A stretch of DNA of 64,000 bases from Amycolatopsis sp. 195334CR (GTDB lineage Bacteria; Actinomycetota; Actinomycetes; Mycobacteriales; Pseudonocardiaceae). Shown piece after piece: positions 1 to 8,251 of the stretch. The stretch's first letter is position 1; each line of letters begins with the position of its first letter. The stretch covers positions 4,154,001 through 4,218,000 of the forward strand of contig NZ_JAFJMJ010000001.1 of NCBI RefSeq assembly GCF_017309385.1, given 5' to 3'. Below the pieces are notes generated by a model that saw nothing but the letters and a program-made list of their open reading frames with translations, did not search any database and was not told the origin of the DNA. Both the position numbers and the translations under genes were made by a program.

Positions 1-608
1 CCCGGCTGGGCCTCGATCGGGTGGACGTCGTCTACGTCCACGACCCGGACGCGCACTTCGCGGCCGCGCTGGACGGGGCGGTGCCCGCGCTGGCCGAGCT
101 GCGGGACCAGGGCGTGATCGGCGCGGTCGGGGTCGGCATGAACCAGGCCGCGATGCCCGCGGAGTTCGTCCGGCGCGCGGACCTCGACGTGGTGCTGGTG
201 GCCGGCCGGTACACCCTGCTCGACCAGCCCGCGCTGGACGAGCTGCTGCCGTTGTGCGCGGACCGCGGGGTGGCGGTGGTCGCGGCCGGGGTGTTCAACG
301 GCGGCATTCTCGCCACGCCGTCGCCGGGCACGATGTACGACTACGCCGAGGCCCCGCCGGAGCTGGTGGCCAGGGCGGAGCGGATCGCCCGGGTCTGCGC
401 GCGCCACGGCGTGGAACTGCCGCAGGCGGCGATCGCGCTGCCCGCCGGGCACCCCGCGGTGACCTCGGTGCTGCTCGGCGCGCAGTCCCCGGCCCAGGTC
501 AGCGCCAACCTGGCCAGGGCGCGGCGGCCGGTGCCCGCCGGGCTGTGGGCCGAGCTGACCGAGGCGGGGTTGCTCCGTCCGGACGCGGGCTCGCGGGCGG
601 AGGTGTAG
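1..608 (+). CDS. Aldo/keto reductase, C-terminal part (5' end outside window)
   Basis: Seen: an open frame enters from the left edge (first full codon at position 3) and stops at 606-608, giving about 201 residues. It opens with RLGLDRVDVVYVHDPD, the strand carrying the conserved active-site-region histidine of aldo/keto reductases. It continues with the end of the barrel (GVIGAVGVGMNQ; DVVLVAGRYTLLDQPAL; VAVVAAGVFNGGIL) and the cofactor segment PAGHPAVTSVLLGAQSPAQV. Known: this is the pattern of the D-threo-aldose 1-dehydrogenase / L-fucose dehydrogenase branch, NAD(P)-dependent cytosolic enzymes oxidising sugars to lactones. The N-terminal catalytic Asp/Tyr/Lys lie outside the window. Inference: a sugar dehydrogenase, perhaps the last gene of a sugar-catabolic operon to the left. 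Family is firm; substrate is not. Confidence 0.85.
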   Translation, partial: RLGLDRVDVVYVHDPDAHFAAALDGAVPALAELRDQGVIGAVGVGMNQAAMPAEFVRRADLDVVLVAGRYTLLDQPALDELLPLCADRGVAVVAAGVFNGGILATPSPGTMYDYAEAPPELVARAERIARVCARHGVELPQAAIALPAGHPAVTSVLLGAQSPAQVSANLARARRPVPAGLWAELTEAGLLRPDAGSRAEV

Positions 609-669
609 CAATCGGGGGAAGTGGGTAACACGCCGTCAGCGACCCAGCTTGATGGCGGAGGTGATCTTC

Positions 670-963
670 ATGGCGGACACGTCTCGGCTCCCCGAGCCCG
701 TCGCGGAGACTTGGGAGTGGCAGCGCAAGGGGAATTGCCGGAACTTCGACAGTTCGATGTTCTTCCACCCGGACGGGGAGCGCGGGTTCGCCCGTGCCGA
801 TCGGGTGGCCAGGGCGAAGCAGATCTGTCAGAGCTGCCCGGTGATCGTGGAGTGCAGGCACCACGCGCTGACGGTGGAGGAACCGTTCGGCGTGTGGGGC
901 GGGCTCGACGAGAGCGAACGGCGGGAGGCGATCGCGCGGCGGCGGCAGTTGCCGGTGGCCTGA
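670..963 (+). CDS. WhiB-family iron-sulfur regulator (WhiB3/WhiD-like)
   Basis: A 97-residue protein with the four Wbl cysteines (one in GNCRNFDS, two in ICQSC, one in VEC) and the GVWGG turn followed by a basic tail. Known: Wbl proteins bind a [4Fe-4S] cluster and act with the principal sigma factor in redox, development and stress control. SSMFFHPDGERG and CPVIVECRHHALTVEEPFGVWGG resemble the WhiB3/WhiD subgroup rather than WhiB7, which carries an AT-hook. The ATG at 670 is preferred over an in-frame ATG at 649 because GGAGGTG sits about 6 bases before 670. It converges on the ANTAR gene with only 16 bases between the stops. Target genes cannot be read from the sequence. Confidence 0.9.
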   Translation: MADTSRLPEPVAETWEWQRKGNCRNFDSSMFFHPDGERGFARADRVARAKQICQSCPVIVECRHHALTVEEPFGVWGGLDESERREAIARRRQLPVA

Positions 964-979
964 TCGGGCCACGCGGTAG

Positions 980-1546
980 TCACTCCAGCGCCGCCGCCAG
1001 CACGGTGTAGGGCGGGATCCAGCCTCGGTCCAGCAGGAGCTTGTGCAGCTCCGAAACGGCCTCCGGGGAACCGCCGGCGAGTTTACGGGCCACCTCCACG
1101 AGGGCGGTTTCGAAGTCGCCGGTCAAGGATCCCGCCTCTTCCGTGCCTTCGTCCGCGGCCTGCTTGAGCAGTGACTCGAGCTGGTGGGTCTCCGCCTTCG
1201 CGGCGAGCTGGACGAGCAGGTCCGCCACCCGGTGCAGTTTCACGTTGTGCTGCTGCGACAACCGGATCAGCAGGCGGAAGGCCTGTTGCGGGGTGCAGCG
1301 GTGCGCCACCACGAGCACGCCCATCGCCTGTTCGATGGTGGCGCGGCTGCGCAGGGCGCGGCGGAGCCCGTCGAGTTCCGCCTGGAGTTCTTTCACCCGG
1401 CGCCGCAGTTCGTCGGCGCCTCGGTCTTCGGTGGTCACCTCGCGTTGCCCGCCCCGCTCAGCGTGCGGGGAAACGTCGGCGGTGCATGGAGTGTTCTCCC
1501 CTCGGTCGGCAGGCGTGCTGGCTGACGAGGTGACGTGCGGGAGCAC
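980..1546 (-). CDS. ANTAR-domain protein
   Basis: The central segment ELRRRVKELQAELDGL forms a short coiled coil leading into RATIEQAMGVLVVAHRCTPQQAFRLL, the ANTAR signature (Q-A-x-G-x-L...A-F-x-x-L). Known: ANTAR domains bind paired hexaloop RNA hairpins and act as antiterminators. No GAF or receiver domain is visible upstream, so the input sensor is missing or supplied in trans. The C-terminal ~70 residues (ETHQLESLLKQAADEG...) are helical and unassigned. Start is uncertain: GTG at 1546 gives 188 residues; an in-frame GTG at 1438 would give about 152. Neither has a strong ribosome binding site. It is divergent from the LuxR gene at 1652. Confidence 0.8.
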   Translation of the reverse strand: MLPHVTSSASTPADRGENTPCTADVSPHAERGGQREVTTEDRGADELRRRVKELQAELDGLRRALRSRATIEQAMGVLVVAHRCTPQQAFRLLIRLSQQHNVKLHRVADLLVQLAAKAETHQLESLLKQAADEGTEEAGSLTGDFETALVEVARKLAGGSPEAVSELHKLLLDRGWIPPYTVLAAALE

Positions 1547-1651
1547 GGCACGCAGCGTCTCGCTGCGGCTGCTTGCTCAACCGCTTACCGGTCCAGCTTA
1601 AAGATCCCCGCGTCGGGCCTGGAATCGGGGTCCGGCCAGGCAGACTAGTCC

Positions 1652-2401
1652 GTGATTCTCGTGCAACTGGATGAGGACAAGCACGCTGTGGTGTCGCAGG
1701 GTGTTCGGGTGAATCCGGTGCGTGCGTTTCTTGTCGATGATCAGGAGTTGCTGGCGGAGGCGCTGGCGGCGAAGTTGTCCGCCGTGGGGGGCCTGCTGGT
1801 GGTCGGGCGGAGCTCGACCACCGACCCGGGCCTGGTCGATGCGGTGGCCCGGTCCCGGCCGCACGTGATCACCGTCGACATCCAGCCGGTGGGGCCGGCC
1901 ACCGCGAACCTCCTCGGCCGCCTGGGCGCGGCCGCCCCCGACGCCAGGATCGTGGTGCTGACGGGGTCGCACGACCCGGTGCAGGCGGTGGTCGCGGCGC
2001 GCTGGGGCGCGACGGCGTGGGTCGGCAAGGACAGTTCGACGGAGCACCTGGTCGCGGTGCTGCACGGGGTGTGTGCCGGGAAGGCGTACTTCTCGCCGGA
2101 CCTGCTGGGGTTCGTCCTGGCGGAGTTGCGGGCGGATGTGCAGCGGGTGCGGGATTCGAACGGGCCGCTGGACGTGCTGTCCGCGCGGGAGCGGGATGTG
2201 CTGCTGGGGATAGTGGAGGGGAAGCGCGGGAGCCAGATCGCGGCGGAGCTGTTCCTGTCGGTCAACACGGTGCGGACGCACACGCACAACATTTTCAGCA
2301 AGCTGAAGGTGCACAGCCGCCTGGAAGCCGCGTCGCTGGCGCGCGCGGCGGGGATGCAGCCGCGCATCCATTCGGGGCTGCGGAAGGGGCCGGTACAGTG
2401 A
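1652..2401 (+). CDS. NarL/FixJ-type response regulator (LuxR HTH)
   Basis: A two-domain protein. The N-terminal receiver begins VRAFLVDDQELLAEAL (acidic pair), with candidate phospho-acceptor Asp in HVITVDIQPV, Thr in IVVLTGSHD and Lys in WVGKDSS. The C-terminal LuxR helix-turn-helix is LSARERDVLLGIVEGKRGSQIAAELFLSVNTVRTHTHNIFSKL. Known: such proteins are activated by a sensor kinase and bind DNA as dimers. No kinase gene is adjacent, so it is an orphan regulator or works with a distant partner. The first ~20 codons (MILVQLDEDK...) precede the receiver and may be untranslated; in-frame GTGs at 1703 and 1709 are alternative starts. Confidence 0.85.
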   Translation: MILVQLDEDKHAVVSQGVRVNPVRAFLVDDQELLAEALAAKLSAVGGLLVVGRSSTTDPGLVDAVARSRPHVITVDIQPVGPATANLLGRLGAAAPDARIVVLTGSHDPVQAVVAARWGATAWVGKDSSTEHLVAVLHGVCAGKAYFSPDLLGFVLAELRADVQRVRDSNGPLDVLSARERDVLLGIVEGKRGSQIAAELFLSVNTVRTHTHNIFSKLKVHSRLEAASLARAAGMQPRIHSGLRKGPVQ

Positions 2402-2571
2402 CGTGGCTGACGCCCGACCGGGTGACCCCTCGCTGAACAGGCTTTTTCCACTGCGCGGAGGCCTCGTGAGTTCGGTGAACCGCTCCCTTCACCAGGGTAT
2501 GACTGCTAGCGTGTTGGGCTGAACACAAGCGGTCGCCGGGGGACGGTCTTCAGGGAGGGGCAGGCGCGGTC

Positions 2572-3096
2572 ATGACCAGTGGTGCGAACTTCGACACCCA
2601 GTCGCAAGCGGAGAAGCAAGGTGGCGCCCCGCCCCCACCCCCCGCCGCCGGCGACGCCGGCAACAGCTTCCTCGACAACCTGTTCGCGGTGGATCCCTTC
2701 GACGAGGAGTCGGTGAAGCAGTTCACGGCGGACACCCAACAGCTCAAAGATTGGGCTGATGCAGGGCCGGGAAACGGTGGCTTCGCCATCAACGAAGAGG
2801 GCGGCCAGCGCTATCTCGACATGTGTGATCGATACTTGGATGGGTTCGGCAACATTCAGGCACGTTTCCATGAGCTCTTGCAGCGTCCGAAGCTGGGGAT
2901 GAGTCCATATGCCCAACGCGTCGGTGACCACGACCTCAAGGTTGCCGACGGTGACGACGCTTCGTTGCTCCCGAACCTGGAAGAGCTCAAGCTCGGTTTC
3001 CAGAACTTTCGTGATGCTATTGAGATCGCTAGATCGAAGTACCAAGAAAAAGATGCCGAGTTTGATCAAAAGTTCCGGGGGATCGACTCAGAATGA
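2572..3096 (+). CDS. Small acidic protein of a type VII secretion-associated locus
   Basis: A 174-residue protein of unknown function. The first 35 residues are low complexity with a proline run after a glycine pair; the remainder is acidic and predicted helical (DEESVKQFTADTQQLKDWAD; LEELKLGFQNFRDAIEIARSKYQ). No signal peptide or membrane segment. Start ATG 2572 follows GGAGGGGCAG. Its stop overlaps the next start (ATGA at 3093-3096), implying translational coupling to the DUF3558 lipoprotein. The helix-rich composition and position before a lipoprotein, a PPE-like protein and EspG suggest a WXG100-like or chaperone-like partner. The W-x-G signature itself is not evident, so this is context only. 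Confidence 0.6.
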   Translation: MTSGANFDTQSQAEKQGGAPPPPPAAGDAGNSFLDNLFAVDPFDEESVKQFTADTQQLKDWADAGPGNGGFAINEEGGQRYLDMCDRYLDGFGNIQARFHELLQRPKLGMSPYAQRVGDHDLKVADGDDASLLPNLEELKLGFQNFRDAIEIARSKYQEKDAEFDQKFRGIDSE

Positions 3097-3650
3097 ACTT
3101 CACAGTACGTCGTACGGTCTTGTTGCTGACGGCTGCGGCCGCGCTTGTCCTTGTCGGCGCGTGCACGCCGACGGAGACGGGAAATGCCACGCCGACAGCG
3201 AACCAAGATCCGCCTTCCGGGGCACCGACGCCTTCCGGTGAAGCCGACGTATTCGCTGATGTGGAGGAGTGTCAGATTCTTGACAAGGCACTCGTGAATG
3301 AAGGCTTTCCGCCTGCCCGCAAGGAGACTGCGGGTGGGGAGCGGGGCTGTATTACTGACAAGCCTCGCTACGGGACAGTGGGCATCGTTCTCGACGACCA
3401 ACAGGGCATCGACGATGTGAAATCAGACCCGTCGAAGCTGTTCGGTGGTGATGTGAACGGGCGGCGCTCCCTGCTGGACAAGGAATCATTGCCGAGCACG
3501 AGTGGTGACTGCACGGTTTACCTGGAAGTGGCGGCAAAAGCCAGGGTCATGGTGAACACCGCGCTGTCGCGGGGGACGACCGACGAAGCTTGTGAATTCA
3601 TCTCCAGGGTTTCGGTGGCCGTCGAGCCCCAGTTGCCCAAGGTCAAGTAG
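3093..3650 (+). CDS. DUF3558-type lipoprotein
   Basis: A 185-residue lipoprotein. RRTVLLLTAAAALVLVGAC is a lipoprotein signal peptide with lipobox V-G-A-C, followed by a Thr/Pro-rich linker (TPTETGNATPTANQD). The globular part has cysteines in EECQIL, ERGCIT, GDCTV and DEACEF, arranged as in DUF3558, where two disulfides are expected. Known: DUF3558 proteins are actinobacterial surface lipoproteins of unknown function often found next to PPE/WXG100 genes. It overlaps the upstream gene by 4 bases and precedes the PPE-like gene by 11 bases. Inference: an outer-face component linked to the secreted products of this locus. Confidence 0.8.
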   Translation: MNFTVRRTVLLLTAAAALVLVGACTPTETGNATPTANQDPPSGAPTPSGEADVFADVEECQILDKALVNEGFPPARKETAGGERGCITDKPRYGTVGIVLDDQQGIDDVKSDPSKLFGGDVNGRRSLLDKESLPSTSGDCTVYLEVAAKARVMVNTALSRGTTDEACEFISRVSVAVEPQLPKVK

Positions 3651-3661
3651 AGGATCTGGTC

Positions 3662-5113
3662 ATGGCTGGCGAGTACGACGGTGCCACATATGAGTCTGAG
3701 GTCTACGATCGGACGTACAGGCAAGCTGGTGGTGGCGAAGGAAACATCTTCGCCGAGTTCTCGGCGCGAAGTGAGGCAGAGGCCGTAGCCAGTGCCTACT
3801 CCGTCACCCGTGGACAGGTACTCATGGAAGGGCAGGACTTCCGGCCGGGCCTCGACACCTCCGATCAGGAGTACCTCGGAACATCTCACGATGAGCTCTA
3901 CAACATGGTGCACACCGAAAATGATCCAGCGGCGGTTGATGAGCAGGGCAAGATCTTTCGTGACCTGGCTGGCCTGTTGAATTCCGTGGCTGCGGATGCG
4001 GCCGCTGCCAGCAACGCGGAAGAGGCCAACTGGCAGGGGCCTGCCGCGGCGAAGGCTCATGGGTTCGTCAAGAGCACTGGTCAGTGGTTGGACGGCACGG
4101 CTCAAGGCGCCGACCTGGCCTCGAACAGATATTCACAGCAGTCTGCCGCGGCGATGAACGCGCAGAACTCGATGCCCGAGCCCGTTCCCTTCAATCAGGC
4201 CGAAGAGATGGCCAAGGCCCAGCAGGCCTTCCAGAGCGGCGGCTTCGACGCCAACATGCAAGGCGTCAAGGCGCTCGAGGAGATGAGCGCCAAACAAGAA
4301 GCCTCCCAGGCCGCCCACCAGCAGGCCGCCCAGGTCATGCACACCATGGACAACACCCTCTACGAGACCGGCTCCACCCAGCCCTCGTTCGCTGCGCCGC
4401 CGACGCTCGGGGGTGGCCAGCCCAGCACGCCGGTCGCCGGGACCGGAGCTGGGCCGGTGACCAGCGCGCCGGGCGGGCCGACCGGCGGGATGCCTGGTGG
4501 GATGCCCGGCGGTGGCTACGTCGGCTCCGGCCCTGGCTCCGCGCCCGGGTACACCCCCGGCGGGCCCGCGCCGGTCACCAGCAACGCGCCGGCAGGAGGC
4601 GGGTTCAAGGGGACCCCGCCCGCCATCGCGGGGCAGGTCGGCGGCGGCAACCTCGGCAACCTCGGCGCCGACAAGAACCGCGCCCCCAAGCCCACCACCG
4701 GCATGAAGTTCGGCAACCCCAGCGCCGGGGCCCGCGTCTCCGGCGGGGGCACCTACAGCCCACCCAAGGGCCCGGCCGGCGCGGCGGGACGCCTCGGGGG
4801 CACCCCCGCCGGCGGCGTCCCCAAGGGCGCCGAGCAGGCCGCCGGGGCGGGCAAGTCCTCCGGCTCGGGCGGCCCCCCGCCCAAGGAAGGCACCATGCGC
4901 GGCGGGGCCGCCGCCGCGGCCTCCACCGCGGGCGGCAAGCCGGGCGCCGGGATGGGCGGCGCGCCCGCGGGCGCCGGCCGGGGCAAGGAAGAGGACAAGG
5001 ACAAGAAGCGCCCCGACTACCTGCAGGGCGAGGACCCCGACGAGTTGTTCGACGCCAAGCCCGCCGAGGGCCTCGACGGCGCCAAGCCGGTGCCGCCGGT
5101 CATCGGCTCCTGA
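3662..5113 (+). CDS. PPE/WXG100-like secreted protein with Gly/Pro/Ala-rich tail
   Basis: A 483-residue protein. Residues 1 to ~220 are helical and PPE-like, with a W-x-G-type turn in EEANWQGPAAAKAHGFV and long Ala/Gln helices (AEEMAKAQQAFQSGGFDANM, SAKQEASQAAHQQAAQVMHT). Residues ~230-440 are a low-complexity Gly/Pro/Ala region (GGMPGGMPGGGYVGSG, PAGAAGRLGGTPAGGVPKG). The end is acidic (EEDKDKKRPDYLQGEDPDELFDAKP). Known: PPE-like proteins with a helical-hairpin head and extended tail are type VII substrates recognised by EspG. Codon use changes from AT-richer in the first third to extremely GC-rich in the tail. It follows the DUF3558 gene closely and precedes espG by 23 bases. Secretion is inferred; no core (EccB-E, MycP) gene is in the window. 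Confidence 0.75.
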   Translation: MAGEYDGATYESEVYDRTYRQAGGGEGNIFAEFSARSEAEAVASAYSVTRGQVLMEGQDFRPGLDTSDQEYLGTSHDELYNMVHTENDPAAVDEQGKIFRDLAGLLNSVAADAAAASNAEEANWQGPAAAKAHGFVKSTGQWLDGTAQGADLASNRYSQQSAAAMNAQNSMPEPVPFNQAEEMAKAQQAFQSGGFDANMQGVKALEEMSAKQEASQAAHQQAAQVMHTMDNTLYETGSTQPSFAAPPTLGGGQPSTPVAGTGAGPVTSAPGGPTGGMPGGMPGGGYVGSGPGSAPGYTPGGPAPVTSNAPAGGGFKGTPPAIAGQVGGGNLGNLGADKNRAPKPTTGMKFGNPSAGARVSGGGTYSPPKGPAGAAGRLGGTPAGGVPKGAEQAAGAGKSSGSGGPPPKEGTMRGGAAAAASTAGGKPGAGMGGAPAGAGRGKEEDKDKKRPDYLQGEDPDELFDAKPAEGLDGAKPVPPVIGS

Positions 5114-5136
5114 TCCGAGAGGTCCGAGAACCCGCC

Positions 5137-5910
5137 GTGCCGATGGAATTCTGGCTGCCCACGAAGGTGATCGACGTGCTCGGTGAGCGCTTCGGCACCG
5201 CGCTGGTCCCGCCGCCGTTCGAGGTGCCCCACGCCGGCTCGACCACCGGCGAACGGCAGCGCGTCCGCGAGGAGGCCTGGCACACCCTGCGCGAGGCCCG
5301 CCTGGCCAAGGGCGACAAGCTGGACCCGGACGTGGAGAACCTGCTCCGCGTCTGGTACCGGCCCGAGGTGCTGATCACCGGCCGCCTCACCCAGCAGGAG
5401 GGCCAGCGCGACATCCGCTACCGGGCCGTCTCCGAACACCTGGCCGGCGTGCTCAGCGGCCAGGTCGGCGACCAGATCTCCTTCGAGGCCTGCCACGCCG
5501 ACGACCTGGTCACCGGCCTGCTGCGCTACCTGCCCCGGCTGAACCCGGTCAACCTCCGCCCGATCGCGGTGACCGAGCAGGCCAAGCGCCCCAAACCGGT
5601 CGACGAGGACGAGATCGACCCGCGCGACCTGATCGACGCCTACGGGGAGGCCGAACCGCCCGAACACCGCGCGGTGCAGGCCTTCTTCAGCTGGCCGATC
5701 GGCCGGTTCGGGGTGTTCGACCTGTGGGTGCGCGGCCGCGACGGCCGCCTCGACGCGCTCGGCGGCGTGCAGTTGTTCGACACCGAGGGCGGCCGCTTCG
5801 TGATCATCGGGGAGAAGCTCTCCGACGGCTCGAAGCGCCGCCACTTCGTGCCGTCGGACGGCAGCCACCTCCGGCGCTGGATCCACGAACGGATCGCCGG
5901 CGCCCGCTGA
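5137..5910 (+). CDS. EspG-family ESX secretion-associated protein
   Basis: About 257 residues with the EspG profile: an N-terminal PMEFWLPTKVIDVLGERFG segment, VENLLRVWYRPEVLITGRL, an alpha/beta middle, and QLFDTEGGRFVIIGEKLSDGSKRRHFVPSDGSHL near the end. Known: EspG is a cytosolic chaperone that binds the tip of PE/PPE heterodimers and hands them to the ESX ATPase. Start GTG 5137 (alternative ATG 5143) lies 23 bases after the PPE-like stop, so the pair is almost certainly cotranscribed. This supports calling the upstream protein a type VII substrate. A longer open frame reading into 4084 is just the shifted frame of the PPE tail. Confidence 0.85.
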   Translation: MPMEFWLPTKVIDVLGERFGTALVPPPFEVPHAGSTTGERQRVREEAWHTLREARLAKGDKLDPDVENLLRVWYRPEVLITGRLTQQEGQRDIRYRAVSEHLAGVLSGQVGDQISFEACHADDLVTGLLRYLPRLNPVNLRPIAVTEQAKRPKPVDEDEIDPRDLIDAYGEAEPPEHRAVQAFFSWPIGRFGVFDLWVRGRDGRLDALGGVQLFDTEGGRFVIIGEKLSDGSKRRHFVPSDGSHLRRWIHERIAGAR

Positions 5911-5924
5911 ACCGTCTACAAAGG

Positions 5925-5938
5925 ACAGACCAGTCGGT
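5925..5938. promoter_or_regulatory. Possible TetR-type operator
   Basis: ACAGACCAGTCGGT is a 14-bp imperfect palindrome (5 of 7 positions pair) of the style bound by actinobacterial TetR repressors. It lies in the 107-base gap before the Ldh2-family operon (start 6018), where a promoter is expected. No TetR gene is adjacent. Confidence 0.3.
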
Positions 5939-6017
5939 GGAATGGTCCGCTTCCGAAGCGGCCGCCGACCTGGCAAAATCGCCAGCCCCGCTGTTCACCG
6001 CCGAGGAACGGGGTGGT

Positions 6018-6821
6018 ATGGACAACCCGGAGCAGGTGCTCCCGGCCGGTGAACTGCACGCGCTGGCCGCGGACGTACTGGAAGTGGCGGGCACCCCGCC
6101 CGGGCACGCGGCGATCGTGGCCGGTTCGCTGGTCCGGTCCAACCTGCTCGGCCACGACGCACTGGGCGTGCGGCGGCTGCTGCGCTACGTCCCGCAGATC
6201 CACGCGGGCGAGATCGATCCGGAGGCCCGCCCGAAGGCGGAAACCATCCGGCCCGGCGCGGTCGTGGTGCACGGGCGACGCGCCTTCGGGCAGCTCGCCG
6301 CCGGCTTCGCGGTCCGGGAGCTGAGCTTGCTCACCGTCGACCACGGCAGCGGGGTGGCGGCCATTCGCGACGGCAACGACGTGGGCAGGCTCGGCGAATA
6401 CGTCGGAGCGCTGGCCGACACCGGCCTCGTCGCCTTCGCCTTCGGCAACAGCGAGCGCACCCCGCTGGCGTGGGCGCTGCCGCGCGCCACCGGCAGGCAG
6501 CCGCTGGTCTTCGACGAGGCCGCGGTGCCCGGCGCCGAAATTTTCGCCACCCTGGTGGGTGGTTTGCTCTCCGGGCACGGCCTGCGCGGTTTTCCCGGCT
6601 ACGACGGCGATTCCGGCACCGTGCTGATGGCGGTGGACATCGCCGCCTTCCTCGACCCGGGAACTTTCCGGGAACAGGCGGAATCGTTCTGTGAGAGCCT
6701 TTCCCCAGCGCCCGGTGAGCCGGAGGAGCTGATCCGCCGTCGCCGCGTCGCGGAAGGGGTGCCGATCCCGGGGCCGGAGCTGGCCCGGCTCTGGGCACTT
6801 TCGTCGGGATGGAACGGATAG
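6018..6821 (+). CDS. Degenerate Ldh2/malate-lactate dehydrogenase family protein
   Basis: A 267-residue protein. Its N-terminus (ELHALAADVLEVAGTPPGHAAIVAGSLV), LRYVPQIHAGEI and GSGVAAIRDGNDVGRLGEY match the NAD(P)-dependent Ldh2 family (malate/L-lactate, ureidoglycolate and 2,3-diketogulonate reductases), whose members are usually ~330-360 residues. Two oddities: the family S-H-G motif holding the catalytic histidine reads A-L-G here (Leu at ~residue 49), and the ~50-residue central substrate segment is missing, so LVFDEAAVPG runs almost directly into LVGGLLSG. The frame is open with normal codon use. Start ATG 6018 has GGAACGGGG upstream. It overlaps the next gene region. Inference: catalytically altered or inactive paralogue kept in a sugar-oxidoreductase operon. 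Confidence 0.7.
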   Translation: MDNPEQVLPAGELHALAADVLEVAGTPPGHAAIVAGSLVRSNLLGHDALGVRRLLRYVPQIHAGEIDPEARPKAETIRPGAVVVHGRRAFGQLAAGFAVRELSLLTVDHGSGVAAIRDGNDVGRLGEYVGALADTGLVAFAFGNSERTPLAWALPRATGRQPLVFDEAAVPGAEIFATLVGGLLSGHGLRGFPGYDGDSGTVLMAVDIAAFLDPGTFREQAESFCESLSPAPGEPEELIRRRRVAEGVPIPGPELARLWALSSGWNG

Positions 6822-6829
6822 GTGACACG

Positions 6830-8248
6830 ATGGCCGTGCCGCGGCTGAGCCGGAGGACACTGGGCGAGCGCCGGCCGGAACTGCTCGACAGCGTGCAGGG
6901 CGAGGACATCGGCGCGGGCATCCTGCACCTGGGCACCGGTGCCTTCCACCGCGCGCACCAGGCGGTGCTGACCGAGCAGGCGCTGCTCGTCGAACCGGGT
7001 GACTGGGCGATCCGCGGCGTCAGCTACCGCGGCCCCGGCGCGGCGGACGGGCTGAACCCGCAGAACGGTCTGTACACAGTGGTCGAACGCGGTGCCAACG
7101 AGCGCTTCCGCATGGTCGGTGCCGTCCGCGAGGTGCTCTACCAGCGCCCGGACGAAGTGCGCTCCGCCCTGGCGTCGAGCGAATGCCGGATCGTCACCAT
7201 CACCGTGACCGAGGCCGGTTACCGCCACGACCCGGCGACGAACCGGCTCCGGCGCGACGATCCGGAGCTGGCCGCGGATCTGGCCGGCCGCGCGCCGCGC
7301 ACGGTGATCGGGCAGCTCGCGGATGGCTTGCGGGCACGCCGTTCCCGCGGCGAGGACGCGCCGATCACCGTGCTCTCCTGTGACAACCTGCTCGACAACG
7401 GCAAGCTCGTGGCGGGATTGGTCAGGGATTTCTGCGCACTGGCTGGCGATCCGGCGCTGGCCGACTGGATCGACGGGCACGTCGCCTTTCCGTCCACTGT
7501 GGTCGATCAGATCGTGCCCGCGCCCACCGAGGACTGCCTGCGCGAGGTGGAAACCCGGCTGGGGCTCAGCGATCGCGCGGCGGTGGCCGGGGAGGGCTAC
7601 CGGCAGTGGGTGATCGAGGAGTTCGACGGCCCCCGCCCGGCGTGGGACCGGGTCGGCGCCCGCTTCGTGCCGGACATCTCCGCCGCGCAGGCGCGGAAAC
7701 TGAGGCTGGTCAACGGAACCCACTCCGCGATCGCCTACCTCGGCCTGCTCGCCGAGCTGGAGACCACCGCGGAACTGGTGCACGAGGAGGACTTCGCCGG
7801 CTACGTCCACGCGCTCGTGCGCGGGGAAACCGGGCCCAGCCTGGGAAACGAGGCCGTCGAAGAGGCGGAGCGGATCGTGCGGCGCCTCGCCACACCCCGG
7901 ATCGACCACCGGCTCAAGCAGATCGCCGGGCAGGGCGCGCGCAAACTGCCGCAGCGCCTGCTCGAACCCGCGCGCGAACTGCTGGCCGCCGGTCGCGAGC
8001 CGCGCCTGATCTGCCTCGGCATCGCCGGCTGGATCAGTTTCCTGCGCCGCGCGCCCGAACTCGACGAGGACAGCCGGGCGCTGGCCGCCGCGCCGGACGT
8101 CGCCCGCCTGCTCGGCGCCTGGCGGGGTTGCCCCGAGGACCTGCGGGAGTCGAGGATCTTCCGTGACCTGATCGCGGACGCGCTGGACGGGCTGCGGTCG
8201 GACGGTGTGCGGAAGACCGTGCGCCGGGCGGTGGGCGAAAGGAACTAG
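6830..8248 (+). CDS. Mannitol dehydrogenase-family polyol/uronate oxidoreductase
   Basis: About 472 residues. The N-terminal Rossmann part carries GAGILHLGTGAFHRAHQAV. The catalytic stretch ARKLRLVNGTHSAIAYLG contains the Lys...Asn-x-x-His set of the long-chain mannitol dehydrogenase family; SCDNLLDNG and FPSTVVDQIVPAP are further family blocks. Known: members are NAD-dependent cytosolic enzymes such as mannitol 2-dehydrogenase, fructuronate and altronate oxidoreductase; substrate cannot be told from motifs. ATG 6830 is chosen because AGGTGACACG precedes it; ATG 6809 would overlap the upstream stop. Three bases separate it from the SDR gene. Role: interconverting a ketose/uronate and its polyol within this operon. 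Confidence 0.88.
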   Translation: MAVPRLSRRTLGERRPELLDSVQGEDIGAGILHLGTGAFHRAHQAVLTEQALLVEPGDWAIRGVSYRGPGAADGLNPQNGLYTVVERGANERFRMVGAVREVLYQRPDEVRSALASSECRIVTITVTEAGYRHDPATNRLRRDDPELAADLAGRAPRTVIGQLADGLRARRSRGEDAPITVLSCDNLLDNGKLVAGLVRDFCALAGDPALADWIDGHVAFPSTVVDQIVPAPTEDCLREVETRLGLSDRAAVAGEGYRQWVIEEFDGPRPAWDRVGARFVPDISAAQARKLRLVNGTHSAIAYLGLLAELETTAELVHEEDFAGYVHALVRGETGPSLGNEAVEEAERIVRRLATPRIDHRLKQIAGQGARKLPQRLLEPARELLAAGREPRLICLGIAGWISFLRRAPELDEDSRALAAAPDVARLLGAWRGCPEDLRESRIFRDLIADALDGLRSDGVRKTVRRAVGERN

Positions 8249-8251
8249 GGC

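Noticed and set aside
4084..5136. Long Arg/Gly-rich open frame running into the EspG gene
   Set aside because: It is the +1 frame of the Gly/Pro-rich tail of the PPE-like gene; only the part from 5137 shows EspG similarity.
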